Positions 1 through 6,138 of a stretch of DNA of 8,222 bases are shown here, one piece after another. This DNA is from Clostridia bacterium. GTDB taxonomy: Bacteria; Bacillota; Clostridia; Oscillospirales; CAG-272. Where the stretch lies: NCBI GenBank assembly GCA_017386965.1, contig JAFOGE010000011.1:1-8222 (forward strand). Reading direction: 5' to 3'. The translations under genes were made by a program, and so were the position numbers. The notes under the pieces were generated by a model, which had not been told where the DNA came from, ran no database searches, and saw only the letters and a list, made by a program, of their open reading frames with translations. How positions within the stretch are numbered: the stretch's first letter is position 1; each line of letters begins with the position of its first letter.

Positions 1-44
1 CCTCTTTTTTCAAAACAAAAAAGCATGGCTTTCCGCCACCCGAC

Positions 45-93
45 AAAAAAAAGGGGGGGGAGGAAACTGCATTTTTTTGCAGCTTCCTCCCCC
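45..93 (-). terminator. Rho-independent terminator after the N/Q-repeat gene
   Basis: An inverted repeat pairs 56-71 with 78-93 around a six-base loop. On the minus strand it is followed by a run of C and then eight T (complement of the A run at 45-52). The one imperfect position (66 against 83) is an A-C mismatch in plus-strand RNA but a G-U wobble in minus-strand RNA, so the 16-pair stem is fully paired only when read on the minus strand. It lies 10 bases past the stop of the small gene at 104-271. It would end that transcript and any readthrough from the secA operon. Confidence 0.85.
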
Positions 94-103
94 ATCGGCT
101 TCT

Positions 104-271
104 TTAACGGTCGGTTCGATTTTGATTTTGGTTCTGGGACTGATTCTGGGACTGATTGCGATTCTTGTCAGAGCTTTGATTCTTGTTCTGATTCTGGTTT
201 TTGTTCTGATTCTGATTTTGATTTTGGTTCTGATTTTGGTTCTGGTTGCGTACGTCCTGCGAATAATTCAT
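104..271 (-). CDS. 55-residue Asn/Gln dipeptide-repeat peptide, function unknown
   Basis: This small protein is not recognised. A short head (M-N-Y-S-Q-D-V-R) leads into residues 9-52, which are nearly all Asn-Gln dipeptides with occasional Lys, Arg or Ser replacing one partner. A break S-S-D-K-N-R sits at 33-38, and the end is T-D-R. I count 19 Asn and 17 Gln in 55 residues, and almost no hydrophobic residues. The start at 271 is chosen because AAGGAG (286-281) lies 9 bases upstream; an in-frame ATG at 334 has no comparable site. Two things argue for real coding: the repeat alternates synonymous codons (AAC/AAT, CAA/CAG, AAA/AAG), and most non-synonymous changes stay polar. An intrinsic terminator follows immediately. 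It begins 68 bases after the upstream membrane-protein gene and could be co-transcribed with it or have its own promoter. A polar-zipper, prion-like or spore-coat/matrix role is possible but purely inferred. Non-coding repeat DNA remains the alternative. Confidence 0.6.
   Translation of the reverse strand: MNYSQDVRNQNQNQNQNQNQNQNKNQNQNKNQSSDKNRNQSQNQSQNQNQNRTDR
116..247. repeat. Degenerate hexanucleotide tandem repeat (22 units)
   Basis: Twenty-two consecutive six-base units, in unbroken phase, have the plus-strand pattern G(A/G)TT(C/T)T. On the minus strand each unit reads as one Asn-Gln-type codon pair. The units are diverged rather than identical, with many differences at minus-strand third codon positions. 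This suggests an old array held under protein-level constraint, not a freshly slipping microsatellite. Confidence 0.85.
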
Positions 272-280
272 GGGAATGCG

Positions 281-286
281 CTCCTT
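281..286 (-). promoter_or_regulatory. Ribosome binding site deciding the start of the N/Q peptide
   Basis: The minus strand reads AAGGAG here, 9 bases before the ATG at 271. No similar site precedes the upstream in-frame ATG at 334. This favours the 55-residue product over the 76-residue alternative. Confidence 0.65.
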
Positions 287-321
287 GCTTTTTACGAATT
301 TATCATTCGAAAATGACAAGG

Positions 322-352
322 ATAGTATGTGCATCGAAATCAGGAATTATAC
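322..352 (-). promoter_or_regulatory. Possible sporulation-sigma (SigE-like) promoter for the N/Q gene
   Basis: On the minus strand, CATACTAT (329-322) differs at one position from the known SigE -10 consensus CATACAnT. GTATAAT (352-346) resembles a SigE -35 element, with a 16-base gap that is slightly long for the class. Transcription would begin near 315, leaving about 44 bases of leader before the ATG. The match is short and could be chance. Confidence 0.22.
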
Positions 353-1860
353 GTTCCCTCTCTCGCGTAGGATACACAAAGCTGCTCCTTGACGTCATTC
401 AGAAGGGAGAAGAAGCATCCGACCGCCACCGCACCGAGGACGGTTGCAAGGATCCACAGATCCGAATATTGCAGCTGCATCCAGAAAAAGAAGGCATTGG
501 CACCTCCCGCAAGCACAAAGAGGAGCAAGCAGAGCAGGAGCTTTTGATCCAGTCTTGCATGCAGCTGCCTTGTGGCACGCTCCGAAAGGCCTCGCGCCTG
601 CTCTCCCTCGTAGATCACCGCCGTGTGACGTCGGATCAAGCGGCGCAGAAGCGAAAGCGTCAGGATCAGCAGCACGCAAAGCAGAATCGATTCGGCAAGC
701 GCGAGAATGCGAAGAAGCAAAAATGCATCGTACGCCTCGGCAATATAGAGCGCATCCTTTAAGTAATACGTGGACATATACCGCGCGTGGAAGATCATGC
801 GCAAGGCGGACACACCGACGCAGAGAATGCCAAACAGCAGGTAGCCCTTCCTTTTTTCAAGCAGATCCCGCAAGGCCAGCACGCCAAGCAGAAGGCAAAC
901 CCCACAGAAAACTGTGGGAAGAAGATCGTAGAAGTGCGATTTGAGTCCGCGGCTGATGACCTCATCCGGCTGCAAGCCTACGGTGCCGTCCGCGGAAGGG
1001 GCGCGCAAATAGAGCGGAAACAGCACCGAAAAGATCGCACCGATCCGCCAAAGGAGGAAGCCCCTATCAAAGCGGCGCAGCTTGAGCATTCCCGTACGGG
1101 GAAGCACCTCGGCTGCATAGCGCGCCTCCAAATAGGAGGTCACGGCCGCATCCCTTTGCAGGCGGCGCAATCCAATGAGGTAGAAAGCAACCCAGACAAG
1201 ACCAATCAGAAGGATCAGGATGCCGAGCAAAAGGCGGAACAGATCCACGTAGGCATACAGATCCATTCCCGCACCGCCGCCTCCGCCCCCGACGTACCAA
1301 TCGGGGTAGTCGGTCTTCCCTGCCGAATGATAGTCAAAGGTGACCAGCAGGGTCAATTCCGGGAGGAGTGAGCAAACGGAGGAAAGCAGGAGAAAGAAGG
1401 TTCCCATCCTCCGCGCCCTTCCAAATGCCGCGTCACAGTCGGCGGAATGCGCAGAAGGCTCCCCTCCTGCAAGCAGAGAGGCCTGCGAGATCCCCTTCCA
1501 AAAGTCCCGCAGAGCGGGAATGAGGTAGTAGCATTTTGCAACGCTTAAGACAAACGTGCAAAGCAGGATCACCGTGGGCGATTCATACGCATTCATCGTT
1601 CCCTCAATGCGGGGAAGAAATACGTAGATCAAAAGCTGCGCCAGAATCTGCAGGACTCCCAGCAGGATCAGCTTTTGTGCGCGCTTTCGGCTCTCGGCAA
1701 AGGCATCGCCGATATCCGAAAGGCGAGAAAGGCCGAGGAAAAGCAGCAGGTATCCGAATACGTCGGGCAAAACATCCCGAAATCCCAGAATGGGATCGAT
1801 CCAGAACAGGCATGCAAGCATCAAGTATGGCACTTGCAAAACACGTTCCCTTTGAAGCAT
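340..1860 (-). CDS. Polytopic membrane protein, 506 aa, unknown function
   Basis: This is an integral membrane protein that I cannot assign to a characterised family. About ten hydrophobic segments are visible, roughly at residues 33-46, 64-83, 95-116, 152-174, 204-230, 268-286, 313-332, 340-356, 381-404, 438-458 and 468-488. The N-terminal stretch (residues 22-47: D-P-I-L-G-F-R-D-V-L-P-D, then GYLLLFLGLSRL) resembles, from memory, uncharacterised membrane proteins of Clostridia. A run of six glycines at 191-196 sits in an outer or inner loop before a helix. Charged segments at 231-265 and 405-437 are probably cytoplasmic. The start is well supported: AGAAAGGAGG lies 8 bases before the ATG. 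It follows the 246-residue membrane gene by 30 bases on the same strand, so it is probably the third gene of the secA operon. No catalytic motif is seen. Confidence 0.85.
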   Translation of the reverse strand: MLQRERVLQVPYLMLACLFWIDPILGFRDVLPDVFGYLLLFLGLSRLSDIGDAFAESRKRAQKLILLGVLQILAQLLIYVFLPRIEGTMNAYESPTVILLCTFVLSVAKCYYLIPALRDFWKGISQASLLAGGEPSAHSADCDAAFGRARRMGTFFLLLSSVCSLLPELTLLVTFDYHSAGKTDYPDWYVGGGGGGAGMDLYAYVDLFRLLLGILILLIGLVWVAFYLIGLRRLQRDAAVTSYLEARYAAEVLPRTGMLKLRRFDRGFLLWRIGAIFSVLFPLYLRAPSADGTVGLQPDEVISRGLKSHFYDLLPTVFCGVCLLLGVLALRDLLEKRKGYLLFGILCVGVSALRMIFHARYMSTYYLKDALYIAEAYDAFLLLRILALAESILLCVLLILTLSLLRRLIRRHTAVIYEGEQARGLSERATRQLHARLDQKLLLCLLLFVLAGGANAFFFWMQLQYSDLWILATVLGAVAVGCFFSLLNDVKEQLCVSYAREGTYNS

Positions 1861-1890
1861 GGCGTTTTCCTCCTTTCTCCCGGATCAAAA

Positions 1891-2631
1891 TTAGCGTTTC
1901 TTTTTTCCGTGTGTTATTTTTTTCTTTTCGCGCTCGGCGCGCTTCCGCGCCATTCGCTCCTCGGTTTCCCGCGTTACGCGGTCTACCGCGCGCTGCCGGT
2001 TTCTCTCATAGGCGTCCCCAATGCGGTTGAGCAGATTCCAACGGTAGCGCTTCGGCTGCGGATCCTCCTCCCCCTCGGGGCAAATGTCCTTGGCACAGTT
2101 GAGAAAGAGCAGCAGATTGCAAAGAATCCATGCCAACTGTAAAAAAATGATGGGATAGAGCAGATAGCTGCGCACGCTCTCGCCAAGCAAGGGCAGCTCG
2201 GCCAAAAGATAGATAACCGCATACAGAATGACAAGCACCATGTTCCGCATCGCCTTGATACGAATCACGGGGAGCGCAACCTCCTGCGCAAGCACGCAAA
2301 TGGCATACAGAAGTGCAAAATGGAAAAGAATTACCAGTGCAAAGGAAATCCACCCCATGACGGATGCGACCTCCGCGTTGAAGAACGGAAGCTCCAGGAG
2401 CATCTGCTCAGACAGGAAGGCGCAGCAATCGTAGAGCGCTATAACCAAAAGAGGGGGTAGGATCCATTTTGCATAGGCAAAGGCGCTCTGAAAGCGGTTC
2501 AGCTGAACAAGCCCCAGGAGCATCGTTCCGTATCCCACCAAAAGAGCAAGGCCTCCCAATCCCAAGGACTGCAACGTCATATGAATGACGAAGGTGATCA
2601 AATATCCGATCAGAAGATATCCAAATCCCAT
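1891..2631 (-). CDS. Six-helix membrane protein with charged C-terminal tail, 246 aa
   Basis: An uncharacterised integral membrane protein. Hydrophobic segments lie at about residues 3-20, 22-43, 54-73, 92-114, 129-145 and 156-177. They are followed by a hydrophilic tail (180-246) that is rich in Arg, Lys and Glu, looks helical or coiled-coil, and ends G-K-K-K-R. The reading frame stays open upstream to 2892, but that part overlaps the end of secA out of frame. The ATG at 2631, 7 bases past the secA stop, directly begins the first membrane helix and is the better start. Only weak purine-rich sequence precedes it, so translation is probably coupled to secA. Positions 34-54 (G-Y-x4-LGL-x2-L, then A-F-A) resemble residues 36-56 of the downstream 506-residue protein. 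Its role is unknown. The basic tail could contact nucleic acid, ribosomes or lipid headgroups, but that is only inference. Confidence 0.82.
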   Translation of the reverse strand: MGFGYLLIGYLITFVIHMTLQSLGLGGLALLVGYGTMLLGLVQLNRFQSAFAYAKWILPPLLVIALYDCCAFLSEQMLLELPFFNAEVASVMGWISFALVILFHFALLYAICVLAQEVALPVIRIKAMRNMVLVILYAVIYLLAELPLLGESVRSYLLYPIIFLQLAWILCNLLLFLNCAKDICPEGEEDPQPKRYRWNLLNRIGDAYERNRQRAVDRVTRETEERMARKRAEREKKKITHGKKKR

Positions 2632-2638
2632 ATTGCTC

Positions 2639-5404
2639 TCAGTTCCCTTCGTTGCGCATACAGCAGTTCTTATATTTCTTACCGCTTCCGCAGGGGCAAG
2701 GATCGTTTCTTCCCACCTTGACGCTTGCGTTGACGATGGGAGAGCCGCCCGTTCTCTTGACGACGACGTTTTTGCGCGGTCCTGCCCCCTCAAAGCCCTC
2801 GCTGATGGGATTTGCCACCTGCACGCGCTGAATGGGCTGTGCCTTGGGACGAACCGAAAGGATCGCACGCATGGTCTTTTGACGGATCTCATCCACCATC
2901 ATATCAAAGAGATCGGCTCCCTGAATGCGATACTCATTGACCGGATCTCTCTGTGCATAGGATTGCAGTCCCACGTTGCCTCGGAGATCATCCATCATAT
3001 CAATATGCTCCATCCACGCCGTATCGACGTTGCGCAGCAGGATCGCACGCTCGACCTCGCGGAAGACCTCCGCGCCGAACAGCTCCTCGCGCTGACGGTA
3101 GCGCTCCTCCGCACGCTCGCGGAGCATTTCCCGAATCGAATCGCGGTCCAGCTTCTTTTGCTCCTGGTCGGTGTAACGGAAATCCTCCTCCTCGGTCAAA
3201 AGCCCCAGGAAATGCGCACGCAAGCCGTCCAGATCCCACTCGGTGGGAAGATCCGAGCGCGTATATCCCTCCACCGAGGCATCCACGGTGGAAAGCAGCA
3301 TCTTGCGTACCGTTTCCGAAATATCCGCTCCGTTGAGCACGTCCTGCCGTTGCTTGTAGATGATCGCACGCTGCTGATTCATCACGTCGTCGTAGGCCAG
3401 GACGTATTTTCTGCGTTTGAAGTTGCTATCCTCGATGCGCTTTTGCGCGTTCTCGATCGCACCCGAAAGGATCTTTGCATCAATGGGCATATCCTCGGGC
3501 ATTTTGAGTGCATCGACCACACCCCGGATCCGATCGGTGCCGAACAGACGCATCAGATCGTCCTCCATGGAGAGGAAGAACATGGATTCGCCGGGATCTC
3601 CCTGACGGCCGGAGCGTCCGCGGAGCTGGTTGTCGATCCGTCGGCTCTCATGCCGCTCCGTACCCAGGATAAAGAGTCCGCCCGCCGCTCTGACACGCTC
3701 GGCCTCCGGCTCAAGCTCGGTCTTGTATTTCTGTACCAATTCACGGAAGACCTTCCGCGCGCGCAGAACCTCCTCATCCTCCGTTTCGGCAGAGCCGGCG
3801 CAAAGCGCAATGGCCTCCTCGGAGAACTCCATGGAACGCATATCGGACTTTGCCATGAATTCGGGGTTTCCGCCCAGCAGAATATCGGTTCCGCGTCCAG
3901 CCATGTTCGTGGAAATGGTCACAGCCCCCACCTTACCTGCCTGCGCAACGATCTCTGCCTCCTTGGCGTGATACTTTGCATTGAGCACGGTATGCGGAAT
4001 GCCTGCCTTTCGCAGACGAAGCGAGAGAAGCTCGGACTTGTCGATCGAAACGGTACCGACCAGAATCGGCTGTCCCTTCTCATAGCACTCCTTGACCTTT
4101 TGTACGATGGCGTTGTATTTGCCCTCGATGCTCCGATAGACGGCATCCGCGTGGTCCACGCGAATCATGGGCTTGTTCGTAGGGATCTCGACCACGTCCA
4201 GCTGATAGATCTCGCGGAATTCGGTTTCCTCGGTTAGTGCCGTACCCGTCATACCCGAGAGCTTGCGATACATACGGAAGTAATTTTGGAAGGTAATGGT
4301 CGCCAGCGTCTTGTTCTCCTTTTGAACCTTGACCCCCTCCTTGGCCTCGATCGCCTGATGCAAGCCGTCCGAATAGCGGCGTCCCGGCATCAGACGTCCC
4401 GTGAAGGAATCGACGATCATAACGCCCTTCTCGTTGACCACGTAGTCCACGTCCCGATGCATGCATCCGTAGGCCTTGATCGCCTGCTGAACGTGATGTG
4501 CGATCTGCGCGTTCTCGGCATCGGTAAAATTCTCAAGGCCGAAGAATTTTTCCGCCTTCTTAGCACCCTGCGGTGTCAGGATGGCATTGTTCGCCTTTTC
4601 ATCCACGATGTAGTCTGCGTTGATATCGTCGTGGCTTTCCTTATTGTCCAGCTCCTTGATCACGTGCTTTCGCATGGTGCGAACCAAGGAATTTGCCTTG
4701 TCGTAGAGGTCGGTTGCGGTGTCGCCCGCTCCCGAGATGATCAGAGGGGTACGCGCCTCGTCGATGAGAATGGAGTCCACCTCGTCCACAATGGCAAAGG
4801 CATGGCCTCTCTGAGCCATCTGGTGCTTGTAGATGACCATGTTGTCACGCAGATAGTCAAATCCGAACTCATTGTTGGTTCCGTAGGTAATGTCGGCGTT
4901 GTAGGCCGCCTGCTTTTCGGCAGGGCTCTGGCCGTGCACGACAAGCCCCGTCGTCAGGCCCATGAATTCATAGACACGTCCCATTTCCTCCGCACCGACA
5001 CGCGCAAGATACTCGTTAACGGTAACGATATGCACGCCCTGACCCGCAAGAGCATTGAGATAGGCGGGAAGCGTTGCCACAAGGGTCTTACCCTCACCGG
5101 TCTTCATCTCTGCGATCCGTCCCTGGTGCAGGACGATACCGCCAAGGATCTGTACGTAGAAGGGGCGCTTTCCAAGCACGCGGTCAGCCGCCTCACGAAT
5201 GGCCGCAAAGGCATCGGGCAGAATTTCGTTGAGGGTTTCCCCCGCCGCGAGCCTTGCCTTGAGCGCGGGCGTGACGGCCTGCAGCTCCTCATTGCTCATC
5301 GCAGCGTACTGCTCGGAGAGCGAATCGATGTAATCCGCAACCTCGGAGAGCTTTTTGAGCTGACGTTGACTGTACGTACCAAAGAGCTTTGTAAAAATCG
5401 ACAT
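2639..5404 (-). CDS. secA: Preprotein translocase ATPase SecA
   Basis: SecA is the cytosolic and membrane-peripheral motor that uses ATP to push unfolded preproteins through SecYEG. All hallmark elements are present in 921 residues. The Walker A motif is MKTGEGKT at 100-107, and DEVD at 207-210 precedes IDEARTPLIISG. The preprotein cross-linking region runs about 225-375, and motif MTGTA is at 385-389. The second helicase domain carries NMAGRGTDILLGG at 500-512 and the RGRSGRQGDPG segment at 595-605. The scaffold and helical wing region includes DVMNQQR at 673-679 and the WMEHIDMMDDLR segment from 797. A flexible linker leads to a SEC-C zinc motif C903-x-C905-x8-C914-C915, which in known SecAs contacts SecB or ribosomes. 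Length is close to that of other zinc-tailed SecAs. The ribosome site GGAAAGGA lies 10 bases before the ATG. It heads a minus-strand operon with two membrane protein genes and is divergent from trmL. It is probably the essential single copy, though a second copy elsewhere cannot be excluded. Confidence 0.98.
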   Translation of the reverse strand: MSIFTKLFGTYSQRQLKKLSEVADYIDSLSEQYAAMSNEELQAVTPALKARLAAGETLNEILPDAFAAIREAADRVLGKRPFYVQILGGIVLHQGRIAEMKTGEGKTLVATLPAYLNALAGQGVHIVTVNEYLARVGAEEMGRVYEFMGLTTGLVVHGQSPAEKQAAYNADITYGTNNEFGFDYLRDNMVIYKHQMAQRGHAFAIVDEVDSILIDEARTPLIISGAGDTATDLYDKANSLVRTMRKHVIKELDNKESHDDINADYIVDEKANNAILTPQGAKKAEKFFGLENFTDAENAQIAHHVQQAIKAYGCMHRDVDYVVNEKGVMIVDSFTGRLMPGRRYSDGLHQAIEAKEGVKVQKENKTLATITFQNYFRMYRKLSGMTGTALTEETEFREIYQLDVVEIPTNKPMIRVDHADAVYRSIEGKYNAIVQKVKECYEKGQPILVGTVSIDKSELLSLRLRKAGIPHTVLNAKYHAKEAEIVAQAGKVGAVTISTNMAGRGTDILLGGNPEFMAKSDMRSMEFSEEAIALCAGSAETEDEEVLRARKVFRELVQKYKTELEPEAERVRAAGGLFILGTERHESRRIDNQLRGRSGRQGDPGESMFFLSMEDDLMRLFGTDRIRGVVDALKMPEDMPIDAKILSGAIENAQKRIEDSNFKRRKYVLAYDDVMNQQRAIIYKQRQDVLNGADISETVRKMLLSTVDASVEGYTRSDLPTEWDLDGLRAHFLGLLTEEEDFRYTDQEQKKLDRDSIREMLRERAEERYRQREELFGAEVFREVERAILLRNVDTAWMEHIDMMDDLRGNVGLQSYAQRDPVNEYRIQGADLFDMMVDEIRQKTMRAILSVRPKAQPIQRVQVANPISEGFEGAGPRKNVVVKRTGGSPIVNASVKVGRNDPCPCGSGKKYKNCCMRNEGN

Positions 5405-5468
5405 CGTAAAACGGTCCTTTCCCCCGCCCCTCCAAGGAACGGCGTATCAAAAATCAATAATCCTTTAT

Positions 5469-5477
5469 ATTTTACCA
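5469..5477 (-). promoter_or_regulatory. Candidate extended -10 promoter for secA
   Basis: On the minus strand TGGTAAAAT (5477-5469) fits an extended -10 element (TGn plus five of six matches to TATAAT). Transcription would start near 5462, about 58 bases before the secA ATG. No convincing -35 hexamer is seen at normal spacing. Other TATAAT-like strings occur in the same AT-rich tract (5491-5520), so the exact promoter is uncertain. Confidence 0.35.
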
Positions 5478-5536
5478 TAAATGCGCGGAAAAATATATTA
5501 TAATTTGTAAATTTTAATCTTTGTTTTCAAAATTAC

Positions 5537-5565
5537 TTGCTTTGAAGTGCAAAATATGCTATGAT
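5537..5565 (+). promoter_or_regulatory. Sigma-A promoter of the trmL-mnmA operon
   Basis: TTGCTT (5537-5542) and TATGAT (5560-5565) are separated by exactly 17 bases, and a TGC immediately before the -10 gives an extended -10. Transcription would begin around 5572, about 36 bases before the trmL ATG. It lies back to back with the secA promoter in the 203-base divergent gap. Confidence 0.65.
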
Positions 5566-5607
5566 GTAGAAAAATCCGCGCGTTTGCGCCAAAGGAAGGA
5601 CTGCTCT

Positions 5608-6105
5608 ATGCAAAAAATCAACATTGTCCTCCACGAGCCCGAGATCCCGCAGAACACGGGGAACATCGCGCGCACCTGCGCTGCGACGGGTGCCGCTCTC
5701 CACCTCATCCGCCCCTTAGGCTTTGCCATCGACGATCGCAAGCTCAAGCGTGCAGGACTGGATTACTGGCATCATCTGGATATCACCTACTACGACGGCC
5801 TGGAGGATTTTTACGAACGGAATCCGGGAGCCAAGGTCTATTACTTTACCACCAAGGCCAAGCACGTCTATACCGAGATCAATTATCCCGATCCCGTCTT
5901 TATCATGTTCGGCAAGGAAACGCGAGGACTTCCCGAGGAGCTTTTGGCAAAGAACCCCGACACCTGTGTCCGCCTCCCAATGCGAGAGGGGCTTCGCTCG
6001 CTCAATCTCTCCAATACGGTGGCCGTTGCCGTGTACGAGATCCTGCGGCAGAACGGCTTTGCGGACCTTTTGACCGTCGGAGCGCCGACCACCTTTTCCT
6101 GGTAA
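5608..6105 (+). CDS. trmL: tRNA (cytidine/uridine(34)-2'-O)-methyltransferase TrmL
   Basis: A SPOUT-class, trefoil-knot methyltransferase of the TrmL (YibK/CspR) family. In characterised members it uses S-adenosylmethionine to methylate the 2'-oxygen of nucleotide 34 in the two tRNA-Leu species that carry C or modified U at the wobble position. Family signatures are complete. The N-terminal segment at 9-24 contains EPEIPQNTGNIARTC, including the conserved Asn and Arg. F-G-K-E-T-R-G-L-P at 101-109 is the first knot/cofactor loop, and R-S-L-N-L-S-N-T-V at 130-138 is the second. At 165 residues it is full length for the single-domain family. The frame is open from 5521, but the ATG at 5608 is chosen because AAAGGAAGGA lies 7 bases upstream and the family N-terminus starts there. 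mnmA follows after 33 bases in what looks like one operon. The YibK subfamily is secure; the exact tRNA substrates are inferred by homology. Confidence 0.93.
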   Translation: MQKINIVLHEPEIPQNTGNIARTCAATGAALHLIRPLGFAIDDRKLKRAGLDYWHHLDITYYDGLEDFYERNPGAKVYYFTTKAKHVYTEINYPDPVFIMFGKETRGLPEELLAKNPDTCVRLPMREGLRSLNLSNTVAVAVYEILRQNGFADLLTVGAPTTFSW

Positions 6106-6138
6106 ATTCCCAAGCATGCAAACGAAAGGAGCTTTCCC

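Noticed and set aside
116..247. CRISPR array or phase-variable microsatellite
   Set aside because: Units are six bases without spacers, so it is not CRISPR. The units are diverged and in a multiple of three, so slippage would not switch the frame.
77..316. Plus-strand 79-codon frame rich in Leu, Ile and Val, resembling a membrane peptide
   Set aside because: It is the reverse complement of the Asn-Gln repeat. It lacks a ribosome site, begins inside the terminator hairpin, and the third-position variation fits the minus frame better.
303..316. Small hairpin with a TTCG loop on the minus strand in the leader of the N/Q gene
   Set aside because: The stem is only five pairs, mostly A-T, with no T run. 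It is too weak to call a terminator or riboswitch.
25..762. Plus-strand 245-codon frame with a Ser/Asp/Phe/Cys-rich repeat
   Set aside because: It runs through the terminator and the N/Q repeat, then antisense to the 506-residue membrane protein. The peptide beyond the repeat has no protein-like features and there is no ribosome site.
2632..2892. N-terminal extension of the 246-residue membrane protein to a 333-residue form
   Set aside because: The extra 87 codons overlap the end of secA out of frame and encode Ser/Arg-rich sequence typical of a shadow frame. The ATG at 2631 leads directly into a membrane helix.
2585..4237. 550-codon plus-strand frame antisense to secA
   Set aside because: It mirrors secA codon bias in the opposite strand. 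It has no ribosome site or recognised domain, while the minus-strand SecA is unmistakable.
4286..5503. 405-codon plus-strand frame antisense to the secA N-terminal half
   Set aside because: Shadow of secA. It would also run into the divergent promoter region and shows no family signature.
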